Assembly: GCA_943789335.1 (NCBI GenBank)
Contig: CALSTS010000004.1
Location: forward strand, 62,001-126,000
Origin: an uncultured Pseudomonadales bacterium
Lineage (GTDB): Bacteria > Pseudomonadota > Gammaproteobacteria > Pseudomonadales > Pseudohongiellaceae
Reading direction: 5' to 3'
DNA length: 64,000 nucleotides
A program made the translations under genes and the position numbers. Below the pieces are notes generated by a model. The model had not been told where the DNA came from, did no database searches, and saw only the letters and a list, made by a program, of their open reading frames with translations. Shown here in pieces: positions 18,280-25,685 of this stretch. Positions within the stretch are counted from its first letter, which is position 1, and every line of letters begins with the position of its first letter.

Positions 18280-20676
18280 ATGCCACGTTCTAAAAATACC
18301 AATGATCCACACGCCGCTCGCGAAGCTTCACGCTACGACAATCCTATTCCCAGTCGTGAATTTATTTTGCAGCATCTAGAAGAGCGCGGTGAACCAATAT
18401 CCCATCAAGTACTTTGTAAAGAATTATTACTTTTCGATGCCGATGCACAAGAAGCATTACGTCGCCGGTTAAATGCAATGACCCGTGATGGTCAGTTAAT
18501 TGAAAACCGCGGCGGCGCGTATGGCTTAGTCCGCAAAATGGATTTAATTAAAGGTGTCATCCAGGGTAACAAAGAAGGTTATGGCTTTGTGATCCCGGAT
18601 GAAGGTGGTGATGACTTGTTCTTGTCGCCTAACCAAATGAACAAAGTATTCGATGGCGATAAAGTACTAGCGCGTGTATCTGGCGTTGATAAGCGTGGTC
18701 GCCTGGAAGGCAAAATTGTTGAAGTGCTGGAACGCAAACGCCAACAGTTTGTCGGTCGTTATTATCAGGAGTCAGGTGTTGGCGTGGTGATTCCACACAA
18801 TCGCCGCATTTCCCAGGAAATTTTAATTCCACCTAAGAAACATAAGAATGCTAAAGATGGTGATTTTGTCGTCGTCGATATCATTAAATTCGCGCAGAAC
18901 CATGTTAAAAGCACCGGAGTAGTATCAGAAGTATTAGGCGATGTTGCCAAACCCGGCATGGAAATAGAAGTCGCTATTAGGGCTCACGAAATTCCTTGCG
19001 TCTGGCCCAAAAGCATCAACGCTGAACTTAAAAAAATTGCCCGCCAAGCCAGCCCTTCTGAGCAAGCCGGTCAACGCATTGACCTAAGAAACCTGCCATT
19101 TGTCACTATTGATGGAGAAGATGCTAAAGACTATGACGATGCAGTTTACTGCCAGCGTCATCATGGTAAAGGCTGGACCTTATATGTGGCCATTGCCGAT
19201 GTCTCACATTATATAAGTGTCGATACTGCGCTAGATCAAGAAGCACAGCAGCGTGGAAATTCGGTTTACTTCCCCGGCCATGTGATTCCAATGTTGCCGG
19301 AAGACTTATCTAATGGTTTATGTTCACTGAAACCACGAGAAGATCGGCTCGTCATGGTTTGTAAAATGGACATCAATCGTGATGGCGACATCACTAGTTA
19401 TAAATTTTGTGAAGGCGTTATCCATTCCCATGCCCGGCTTACCTATACCGAAGTGGCCGCTATGCTAGAGCCAGTTAAGGAAGATTCTGATAAGCGCTTG
19501 CAGCAACGTATCCAAGAAAAGTATCACGGTCTACTGCCTGACTTAAAAAATCTTTATGCCTTATATAAGACTCTACATAAATCACGCCGCGAACGTGGCG
19601 CTCTGGATTTTGAAAGTGTTGAAACACGCATAATATTTTCTGAAAAGAAAAAAATTAAAGAAATTATTCCGGTCGAGCGTAACGATGCACATCGCATTAT
19701 TGAAGAATGTATGTTGTGTGCTAATGTTTGTAGTGCAGAGTTTTTATTGCAAGCTAAATTACCAGCATTGTATCGAGTACACCCTGGTCCCAATGAAGAA
19801 AAAGTTACCAGGCTTTATGATTTCTTACGTGGCATTGGTATAGGTCTAGCACGCAAAACTAACCCAACTCCTCAAGATTACCAAACCATTTTAGATCGAC
19901 TAAAAAATCGCGCCGATCGTCAGTTATTACAAATCATGGTGATACGCTCACTCATGCAAGCCGTTTACCAACCTCAAAATGCTGGACATTTTGGCCTTGG
20001 CTTTGAAGCTTATACACATTTTACTTCCCCCATTAGACGCTACCCGGATTTGTTAGTACATCGAGCAATACGTTATTTAGTTCGTACAGATAAGCATCGA
20101 CAACATACCCTGCCTGCTCCCGGTAACACTAAATTATCTCGCCAAGAAATTTATCCTTATAAGTTAGCAGACTTAGAAAACCTTGGCATTGAACTATCCA
20201 TGACTGAACGTCGGGCTGATGCTGCCACGTATGATGTGCTTGATTGGCTTAAGTGCGAATATATTAAAGAACACATTGGTGAAGAGTTTTCAGGCACTAT
20301 TTCATCTGTCATAAATTTCGGCTTATTTGTCCAACTGGATGATGTTTATGTTGAAGGGCTAGTGCATGTAACTGCTTTAAAAAATGATTATTATCATTTT
20401 GATGCAACCGCTCATACTCTAACTGGAGAGCGCAGCGGATATCAGTTTCAAATGGGCGACAAAGTAAGAGTGATAGTGGCACGGGTTGATTTAGACGATA
20501 AGAAAATCGACTTACAATTAATTGCAGATCCAAAAAATCAACGTAAAGGCAAAAGTATTCCGCAACGACAGCGCTCATCAAAATTGCGCGACATTACACG
20601 CAAAAAATTATCTAATGCATCACGTAAACGCGCTAAAAATAAAAACAATAGTAAAAAAACTAAACCCAGAAAATAA
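18280..20676 (+). CDS. rnr: Ribonuclease R
   Basis: 798-residue 3'-5' exoribonuclease that degrades structured RNA. Domains in order: N-terminal helix-turn-helix (about 22-90), cold-shock domains (IQGNKEGYGFVIPDEGGDDLFL and following), the RNB catalytic domain with the magnesium-binding block TIDGEDAKDYDDAVYC (about 276-291), an S1 domain (SGTISSVINFGLFVQLDDVYVEGLVHV) and a lysine/arginine-rich tail. The full domain set separates it from RNase II. rlmB follows 12 bp later, the common gammaproteobacterial rnr-rlmB pair. Confidence 0.96.
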   Translation: MPRSKNTNDPHAAREASRYDNPIPSREFILQHLEERGEPISHQVLCKELLLFDADAQEALRRRLNAMTRDGQLIENRGGAYGLVRKMDLIKGVIQGNKEGYGFVIPDEGGDDLFLSPNQMNKVFDGDKVLARVSGVDKRGRLEGKIVEVLERKRQQFVGRYYQESGVGVVIPHNRRISQEILIPPKKHKNAKDGDFVVVDIIKFAQNHVKSTGVVSEVLGDVAKPGMEIEVAIRAHEIPCVWPKSINAELKKIARQASPSEQAGQRIDLRNLPFVTIDGEDAKDYDDAVYCQRHHGKGWTLYVAIADVSHYISVDTALDQEAQQRGNSVYFPGHVIPMLPEDLSNGLCSLKPREDRLVMVCKMDINRDGDITSYKFCEGVIHSHARLTYTEVAAMLEPVKEDSDKRLQQRIQEKYHGLLPDLKNLYALYKTLHKSRRERGALDFESVETRIIFSEKKKIKEIIPVERNDAHRIIEECMLCANVCSAEFLLQAKLPALYRVHPGPNEEKVTRLYDFLRGIGIGLARKTNPTPQDYQTILDRLKNRADRQLLQIMVIRSLMQAVYQPQNAGHFGLGFEAYTHFTSPIRRYPDLLVHRAIRYLVRTDKHRQHTLPAPGNTKLSRQEIYPYKLADLENLGIELSMTERRADAATYDVLDWLKCEYIKEHIGEEFSGTISSVINFGLFVQLDDVYVEGLVHVTALKNDYYHFDATAHTLTGERSGYQFQMGDKVRVIVARVDLDDKKIDLQLIADPKNQRKGKSIPQRQRSSKLRDITRKKLSNASRKRAKNKNNSKKTKPRK

Positions 20677-20688
20677 GAACTTATTAAG

Positions 20689-21432
20689 ATGAGTAGTAAC
20701 GAATGGGTTTTTGGTATTCATGCCATTAACGCGCTTTTAAAACACCGACCAGAAGCAATTTTGCAAATTTATTTGCAAAGCGGTCGCCTGGATGAACGTA
20801 TTTCTGAAATTACCGACCACGCTAATAGTTTAGGTATTCCAGTTGAAGTCATGGATAAAAAAGAGCTGGATAAAAAAGCTAATGGGAGTCATCAAGGGGC
20901 AGTCGCTTTTTGTAAAGAAATTAAACTGGAATACAACGAAAGCTACTTAGAAGAACTATTAAACAAACTTGAACGCCCACCTCTATTGTTAGTTCTTGAT
21001 GGCGTGACTGACCCGCATAATTTAGGAGCCTGTTTACGCTCAGCTGAAGCGGCGGGGGTTGATGCTGTTATTGTTGCCAAAGATAAATCAGCCTTAATGA
21101 ATGCAACCGTTAGAAAAGTAGCAAGCGGTGCAGCGGAGATTATTCCCTTTATCGTTGTAACCAATCTCGTACGTTGTCTGCAACAACTTCAAAAACGAGG
21201 CATCTGGGTTATGGGTGCAGCCGGTGAAGCTGATAAGTCCGTCTATAATACTGACCTCAAAGGCGCGCTTGCTTTGGTGCTCGGCGCAGAAGGCTCCGGT
21301 TTGCGGCGATTAACTCGTGAAACCTGTGATGAACTACTATCTATCCCTATGCAGGGTGAGACTAGTTCTTTAAATGTGTCAGTTTCAGCGGGAGTATTTT
21401 TATTCGAAGCCCTCCGGCAAAGATTGGTCTAA
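20689..21432 (+). CDS. rlmB: 23S rRNA (guanosine-2251-2'-O)-methyltransferase
   Basis: 247-residue SPOUT methyltransferase. An N-terminal substrate-binding domain starts WVFGIHAINALL, followed by the trefoil-knot catalytic domain with LDGVTDPHNLGACLRSAEAAG, LGAEGSGLRRL and SLNVSVSAGVFLFEALRQR (the three SpoU motifs). It methylates G2251 in the peptidyl-transferase P loop of 23S rRNA. Operonic with rnr. Confidence 0.96.
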   Translation: MSSNEWVFGIHAINALLKHRPEAILQIYLQSGRLDERISEITDHANSLGIPVEVMDKKELDKKANGSHQGAVAFCKEIKLEYNESYLEELLNKLERPPLLLVLDGVTDPHNLGACLRSAEAAGVDAVIVAKDKSALMNATVRKVASGAAEIIPFIVVTNLVRCLQQLQKRGIWVMGAAGEADKSVYNTDLKGALALVLGAEGSGLRRLTRETCDELLSIPMQGETSSLNVSVSAGVFLFEALRQRLV

Positions 21433-21730
21433 CTTTTTAATTGGTCCTGCCGCTACTACGCTTATAAAATCTTCGTTATATCGGATTGCTCTCTTGCCCA
21501 TTTACGGATTTTTTCACTCCGCCGAGAACAAGCCGCTAAGCCCCGATTTTGCTAAGCTCGTTAAGCGGCCTAATTTAGAGATTTAATTTTGAGCATAAGA
21601 GCTTTAGACCTTCTTTGCCGTTAAGGGACGAAGAAAGCCTTAGGCTCTTAAATTAAAGAATATAATCCGAGAAACATTTGCATCTACCCCTTAATATCTC
21701 TACAATTCGCCCTCTTTTTTAACTCCTTGT
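21433..21730 (+). promoter_or_regulatory. rlmB-rpsF intergenic region with imperfect hairpin and -10 box
   Basis: Contains an imperfect inverted repeat between about 21598 and 21650 (AAGAGCTTTAG... pairing with ...CTTAGGCTCTT) that could terminate or process the rnr-rlmB transcript, although no T-tract follows directly. It is followed by a perfect TATAAT at 21661-21666, a likely -10 box for the ribosomal protein operon; the -35 region is poor. No coding potential. Confidence 0.45.
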
Positions 21731-21801
21731 CTTACCACAAGCGCTTAGATTAAGCATTTGGCTCCTCAATGAGCCCTTGATGGAAGGCTACAAACCGTAA
21801 G
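21731..21801 (+). promoter_or_regulatory. Candidate S6:S18-binding leader of the rpsF operon
   Basis: The leader just before rpsF can close a long-range stem CUUAC (21731-21735)/GUAAG (21797-21801), with unpaired CCG immediately at the closing side (ACCGUAAGG) and internal hairpins GCUUA/UAAGC and GGCUC/GAGCC. A CCG bulge next to such a stem is the hallmark of the widespread rpsF leader that binds the S6-S18 heterodimer for feedback control by mimicking 16S rRNA. Assignment is by eye; the internal part is not a strict match. Confidence 0.5.
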
Positions 21802-21809
21802 GAGCAGCA

Positions 21810-22352
21810 ATGCGACACTATGAAATAGTATTTATGGTGCATCCCGACCAGTCCGATCAGGTTCCTGGGATGATCGAAAAATACACAACTTTGGTCACCG
21901 AGTCAGGTGGTACAGTGCACCGTCTAGAAGACTGGGGCCGCCGTCAGTTAGCCTACCCTATCAATAAAATTCATAAAGCTCATTATGTGCTTTTGAATAT
22001 TGAGTGCGGACAGGATGTTCTTGACGAACTCACTACCCTTTATCGCTATAACGATGCCGTTCTGCGCAACCTTGTGATTAAACGCAAGGAAGCTGTTACC
22101 GACATGTCTGACATCATGAAAGCCGAGAATGAAAGCCGTGAACGTAAAGCTCGCGTCAGTCAACGTATGCAGGATGATGCTGAATACAATGCGAAAAAAG
22201 AAGCTATAGCTGAAACTGAGGAAGTGGCAGTTGAAGAAACTGAAGCCGCAGTTGAAGCTGTAGCTGAAACTGAAGAAGTGGCAGTTGAAGAGACTAAAGC
22301 CGAAGAAGCTGTAGCTGAAGAAGCTCCAGCTGATGAAGAAGTTAAAAGTTAA
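21810..22352 (+). CDS. rpsF: 30S ribosomal protein S6 with long acidic C-terminal extension
   Basis: The first ~110 residues are canonical S6 ([57 protein letters not shown]). From about residue 125 there is a ~55-residue tail made almost entirely of Glu, Ala, Val and Thr, with two near-identical copies of [11 protein letters not shown]. Total length is 180 against about 131-135 in E. coli. The tail derives from a 54-bp tandem duplication. In E. coli, RimK adds glutamates post-translationally at this end; here acidity is encoded. Strong Shine-Dalgarno AAGGAG. Confidence 0.96.
   Translation: MRHYEIVFMVHPDQSDQVPGMIEKYTTLVTESGGTVHRLEDWGRRQLAYPINKIHKAHYVLLNIECGQDVLDELTTLYRYNDAVLRNLVIKRKEAVTDMSDIMKAENESRERKARVSQRMQDDAEYNAKKEAIAETEEVAVEETEAAVEAVAETEEVAVEETKAEEAVAEEAPADEEVKS
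22206..22302 (+). repeat. 54-bp-period tandem duplication inside rpsF
   Basis: A 43-nt segment at 22206-22248 recurs at 22260-22302 with four mismatches, all compatible with the Glu/Ala-rich reading frame. The 54-bp period equals 18 codons, so copy-number change would not disturb the frame of rpsF. Confidence 0.85.
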
Positions 22353-22375
22353 GCAGGAATATTTGGAGAAAGAAT

Positions 22376-22609
22376 ATGGCACCCCGATTTTTTAGACGTC
22401 GACGCTTCTGCAAATTTACTGCTGAAGGCGTAATAGAAATAGATTACAAAGACCTGGATACTTTAAGAGCCAACGTAAGTGAAACTGGCAAAATAGTACC
22501 CAGCAGAATTACCGGTACTAAAGCTCGTTATCAGCGTCAGCTAGCAACTGCTATTAAGCGTGCTCGTTATCTGGCCTTGATTCCTTATACGGATTCACAC
22601 GAAGTTTAA
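22376..22609 (+). CDS. rpsR: 30S ribosomal protein S18
   Basis: 77 residues, full length. Basic N terminus [13 protein letters not shown], then the conserved [50 protein letters not shown]. Binds S6 in the small-subunit platform. Preceded by GGAGAAAG. priB, which sits between rpsF and rpsR in enterobacteria, is absent. Confidence 0.98.
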   Translation: MAPRFFRRRRFCKFTAEGVIEIDYKDLDTLRANVSETGKIVPSRITGTKARYQRQLATAIKRARYLALIPYTDSHEV

Positions 22610-22627
22610 TACCCTAGGGGAAAATTG

Positions 22628-23458
22628 ATGCGAGGCTTAGCGGAATATGCAATGCATGGCCGCCGCCAGGCCATCATAGTCGTGGTACTTACCGGCTTAT
22701 TTCCCATAGTTAATTGTCTTAGCGCGGCTATCGTAGGTTTAGTTAATCTTCGAAAAAGCGCAACTGAAGGTGTAATAATTCTGCTCTGGTCAATGTTGCC
22801 GGCAGTGTTATTTTGGATCGCTGGAGATAGTACTCCGGCAGTGCTGATGGTAAGTACTGCAATTTTGGCCCAGGCTTTAAAATATTTTGAATCCTGGTCC
22901 AAAGTGATCATGCTGGGTACGGTGTTGGGAATACTGACACAACTTAGCCTGGTCTGGCAGGGCGCTTATGTTGAGCAACTGGTTTCAATAGTAGAAGAAG
23001 CAATTCTTTTACAACAAAGCCAAGGCATTGTAGTCGAATACTCTGCCAATGAATTGGTAAGGCTACTGCTAAGTTTTTACGGGGCTTACCATTTCTCAAC
23101 GGTTATTACTTGTTTAGTATTAGCGCGTTGGTGGCAAGCAGTTTTATATAACCCGGGCGGGTTTAAAGCAGAGTTTCACCAGCTCCGATTGGAGCCGGGT
23201 TTTGCAGTTTTGCTGACAGGCTTTATTATTGCCGCCCTCGCAGGAGTACCACCCTTAGATAGTTGGTTGGTAATCATGTGTATACCGCCCTTGTTAGGCG
23301 GACTGGCCCTGCTGCATTATCTAGTGGCCTTTAAGAAATTAGGATTTAGCTGGATTGTAATAGCTTACTTACTGGCTCTGTTTATATCACCATTTGTGAT
23401 TTTACTGGGCTTGATAGACGGCATAATGAATTTTAGAAAACGAATTGCTGGTGCTTAA
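22628..23458 (+). CDS. Multi-pass membrane protein between rpsR and rplI
   Basis: 276 residues, ATG at 22628 behind AGGGGAAAA (a TTG one codon earlier is also in frame). Hydrophobic segments at about 17-40, 45-62, 67-85, 90-112, 150-175, 195-215, 220-240 and 245-268 indicate an integral inner-membrane protein. It resembles the uncharacterised YybS/DUF2232-like protein I recall at the same position in Pseudomonas. Function unknown; co-transcription with ribosomal protein genes suggests coupling to growth. Confidence 0.8.
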   Translation: MRGLAEYAMHGRRQAIIVVVLTGLFPIVNCLSAAIVGLVNLRKSATEGVIILLWSMLPAVLFWIAGDSTPAVLMVSTAILAQALKYFESWSKVIMLGTVLGILTQLSLVWQGAYVEQLVSIVEEAILLQQSQGIVVEYSANELVRLLLSFYGAYHFSTVITCLVLARWWQAVLYNPGGFKAEFHQLRLEPGFAVLLTGFIIAALAGVPPLDSWLVIMCIPPLLGGLALLHYLVAFKKLGFSWIVIAYLLALFISPFVILLGLIDGIMNFRKRIAGA

Positions 23459-23487
23459 GAAAGTAGCCAGTAATAGGTGAGGGTAAG

Positions 23488-24036
23488 ATGAATGTAATAC
23501 TACTGGAAAAAGTTGGAAAAATCGGAGACGTTGGCGATCAGGTAAATGTGAAAGCTGGTTATGCCCGTAACTATTTGTTTCCATTTTCTAAAGCCATCCC
23601 AGCAACCAAAGGAAATGTTGCTGATTTCGATGCGCGTAAAGAAGAATTACTAAAAGCAGCCAACGAAAAACTGGCTGGTGCTGAAGGCCGTGCTGCCAAA
23701 CTTAATGGTGTAACAATTACTATAGAAGCTAACTCTGGCGAAGAAGGTAAGTTGTTTGGCTCTATCGGTACACGTGATATCGCCGATGCCCTAATAGCTG
23801 CAGGTCATGAAGTTGAAAAGAGCGAGGTTCAATTACCAGAAGGCGCACTGCGTACTACTGGAGATTTTGCTATCAACTTAGCTCTGGGTTCTGAAATCAA
23901 TGCTGAAATAAACCTGAAAATTACTGGTCATGATGCTCCGGCTGAAACCATTGCTGCCATGGAAGAAATTGAAGGCAAAGTTGAAGAAGCTGAGGAAAGT
24001 GAACCTGAAGAATCTACAGTAGAAGACAAAGAATAA
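23488..24036 (+). CDS. rplI: 50S ribosomal protein L9 with acidic C-terminal tail
   Basis: Residues 1-149 are canonical L9: the [32 protein letters not shown]-terminal domain, a connecting helix and a C-terminal domain with [17 protein letters not shown] ~33-residue tail rich in Glu ([21 protein letters not shown]) follows, giving 182 residues against 149 in E. coli. S6 of the same operon shows the same acidic-tail feature. L9 sits at the base of the L1 stalk; its C-terminal domain projects from the ribosome. Last gene of the operon. Confidence 0.96.
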   Translation: MNVILLEKVGKIGDVGDQVNVKAGYARNYLFPFSKAIPATKGNVADFDARKEELLKAANEKLAGAEGRAAKLNGVTITIEANSGEEGKLFGSIGTRDIADALIAAGHEVEKSEVQLPEGALRTTGDFAINLALGSEINAEINLKITGHDAPAETIAAMEEIEGKVEEAEESEPEESTVEDKE

Positions 24037-24053
24037 CTGAGTCTTTGCAGACC

Positions 24054-24082
24054 AAAAAAGGGGGCCAAAAGCCCCCTTTTTT
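24054..24082 (+). terminator. Rho-independent terminator of the rpsF-rplI operon
   Basis: 12-bp stem AAAAAAGGGGGC/GCCCCCTTTTTT with a 5-nt loop, ending in a T-run, 18 bp after the rplI stop codon. A textbook intrinsic terminator that also reads with a U-run on the minus strand. Confidence 0.93.
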
Positions 24083-24099
24083 GTTTTTAACCTAAAGAA

Positions 24100-24128
24100 A
24101 AAGGAGAGCACTCAGCTCTCTTTTTTTT
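24100..24128. terminator. Second terminator, probably bidirectional
   Basis: Stem GAGAGC/GCTCTC (24104-24109/24115-24120), extended by A:T pairs on both sides and followed by eight T on the plus strand; the A-run on the left serves as U-run for the minus strand. It lies 24 bp beyond the stop of the minus-strand regulator gene, so it can end both converging transcripts. Confidence 0.85.
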
Positions 24129-24151
24129 CGTTTTTTATCTTTTATTAGCAA

Positions 24152-25417
24152 TCAATTCCCGCCGAAAACTCGATCGACTGCCGCAGAATCGCGAGAATTA
24201 GTATAAATAAGCTCAGAATTAAAATTGGTATTATCAAATCCTGTCACTTCAAAAAGCGCTTCAAAGCTATTTCCTTCCGCATTTGAATCCAAACTTATCT
24301 GAATATCTCTAAGTATTACTTCGTTAGCGATTTGTTGAGCAATATTGGTCAGACTTTCATCGCGCATGCCCGCGATCATGGTGATTTGGTAACCACTTGG
24401 AGAAGGAAATGTCGCCAGCATGCTGTAATCTTTATAAGCGTCAGCACTCGATAGTCCTGAACTACTAACATAATATTCACCGGTAACCAGGTTATTCAAC
24501 TCATCATAAGTATTTCCAACTTCCAGGCCAGACCCTGCAAACATCAGGCTATATAAATTATTCAAGCCACTCAGATAACCCAAATAAATCACATGATTAT
24601 TGGCCAAGTCCGCAGTCGAATATTCTGAGGCCATTTTTAAATTGATACGGCCAGGATCCACCCCCTGCAGCAAGACTTGCATGACTTGTGTCAGTGCATA
24701 TGCAGTAGAGCTTGGAATGTAATTTAGGTTAAGGTCAAAATATTTGTCTGTTCCCTCTACGCCCATCTCCTGCAAGAAGGCAAGTTCACCTGGTGAGTTC
24801 ACATCAAACTCTCTAATCATGCGCAACACTTCTCCACGATCATTTAACTCCCCAAAAATATAATAATCGCCAACCAAGATAAGGATTGGAGCGGCATCAT
24901 CAAACATTTCCTGCCAAGGCCCAAGCCCCGCAAATACACTTATTTCCTCTAATTCAGCCGACTCAGGGTTAAGCTGAACAAATAAATTAATAAGTAACAA
25001 TAGAATTGCTAAGCCTGCCAGCCATTGAGTCATCGCATTACGCTTAAGTGGCTGTCCAGTGACACTGAGAGTTTCAACAGGAATATCAGCAACCGGAATG
25101 GCAGTTAATATGTACTGGCCTTTGGGAATATCCAGCTTATATTTTTCATGCTTACCGTATTTTTCAAAGTAGGCCTTTAATTTATTGCGTAAATGGTAGA
25201 TATGAACGCGAACAATAGAGTCTTTACCCACATCAAAATCCGTATCACGTCCCAATACGTCCATGGCGATTGCTATTTCTTTAGGGTTATTACCGCTGAC
25301 TGCACATTCAGCCAGATAAGTAAGAATCTCACTATATGTGCGGGAACGACCAAGTACTCCACTGTTTATAATGCGTTGAATCAGCGCCTGTAACTCTTCA
25401 GGCTGAATATTATTCAT
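24152..25417 (-). CDS. Membrane-anchored winged-helix transcriptional regulator
   Basis: 421 residues. The N-terminal ~108 residues form a winged helix-turn-helix of the type with SRTYSEILTYLAECAV...KEIAIAMDVLGRDTDFDVGKDSIVRVHIYHLRNKL...DIPKGQYI, often fused to signalling modules. One membrane helix follows at about 131-148 (WLAGLAILLLLINLFV), then a ~270-residue extracytoplasmic domain I do not recognise. Topology is like ToxR/CadC one-component sensors: DNA-binding head inside, sensor outside. It lies downstream of, and on the same strand as, the TonB-dependent receptor, its likely target. Confidence 0.78.
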   Translation of the reverse strand: MNNIQPEELQALIQRIINSGVLGRSRTYSEILTYLAECAVSGNNPKEIAIAMDVLGRDTDFDVGKDSIVRVHIYHLRNKLKAYFEKYGKHEKYKLDIPKGQYILTAIPVADIPVETLSVTGQPLKRNAMTQWLAGLAILLLLINLFVQLNPESAELEEISVFAGLGPWQEMFDDAAPILILVGDYYIFGELNDRGEVLRMIREFDVNSPGELAFLQEMGVEGTDKYFDLNLNYIPSSTAYALTQVMQVLLQGVDPGRINLKMASEYSTADLANNHVIYLGYLSGLNNLYSLMFAGSGLEVGNTYDELNNLVTGEYYVSSSGLSSADAYKDYSMLATFPSPSGYQITMIAGMRDESLTNIAQQIANEVILRDIQISLDSNAEGNSFEALFEVTGFDNTNFNSELIYTNSRDSAAVDRVFGGN

Positions 25418-25595
25418 AAAATCGCCAATGCTCTATTAAGGGGAGCATTTTGGCTGAATTCAAAATAAAAACAAGTAGTTTTTTAACGTTAAAATTTTAT
25501 CTAAAAGCTTGAAAAATATTATATTTAACAGTCGTTAACATAATATTAAAACTTATAAATCAGCGTGTTAAGAGTATTTTAGGAGAGCTTTTGAG

Positions 25596-25635
25596 CTCAT
25601 TCTGAACTCTTCACTATCGAAGAGTTCAGAATGAG
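25596..25635. repeat. 17-bp perfect inverted repeat between receptor and regulator
   Basis: CTCATTCTGAACTCTTC at 25596-25612 is followed after 6 nt by its exact reverse complement at 25619-25635. It lies 51 bp beyond the receptor stop codon in the 268-bp gap before the regulator gene. No T-run follows on either strand, so it is not a standard terminator. It may stabilise the receptor mRNA, separate the two genes' expression or bind a protein. Confidence 0.75.
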
Positions 25636-25685
25636 AATAGAAAACTTAATGGAATAATATATAGTAAAAGTGAAAATAATTAACG

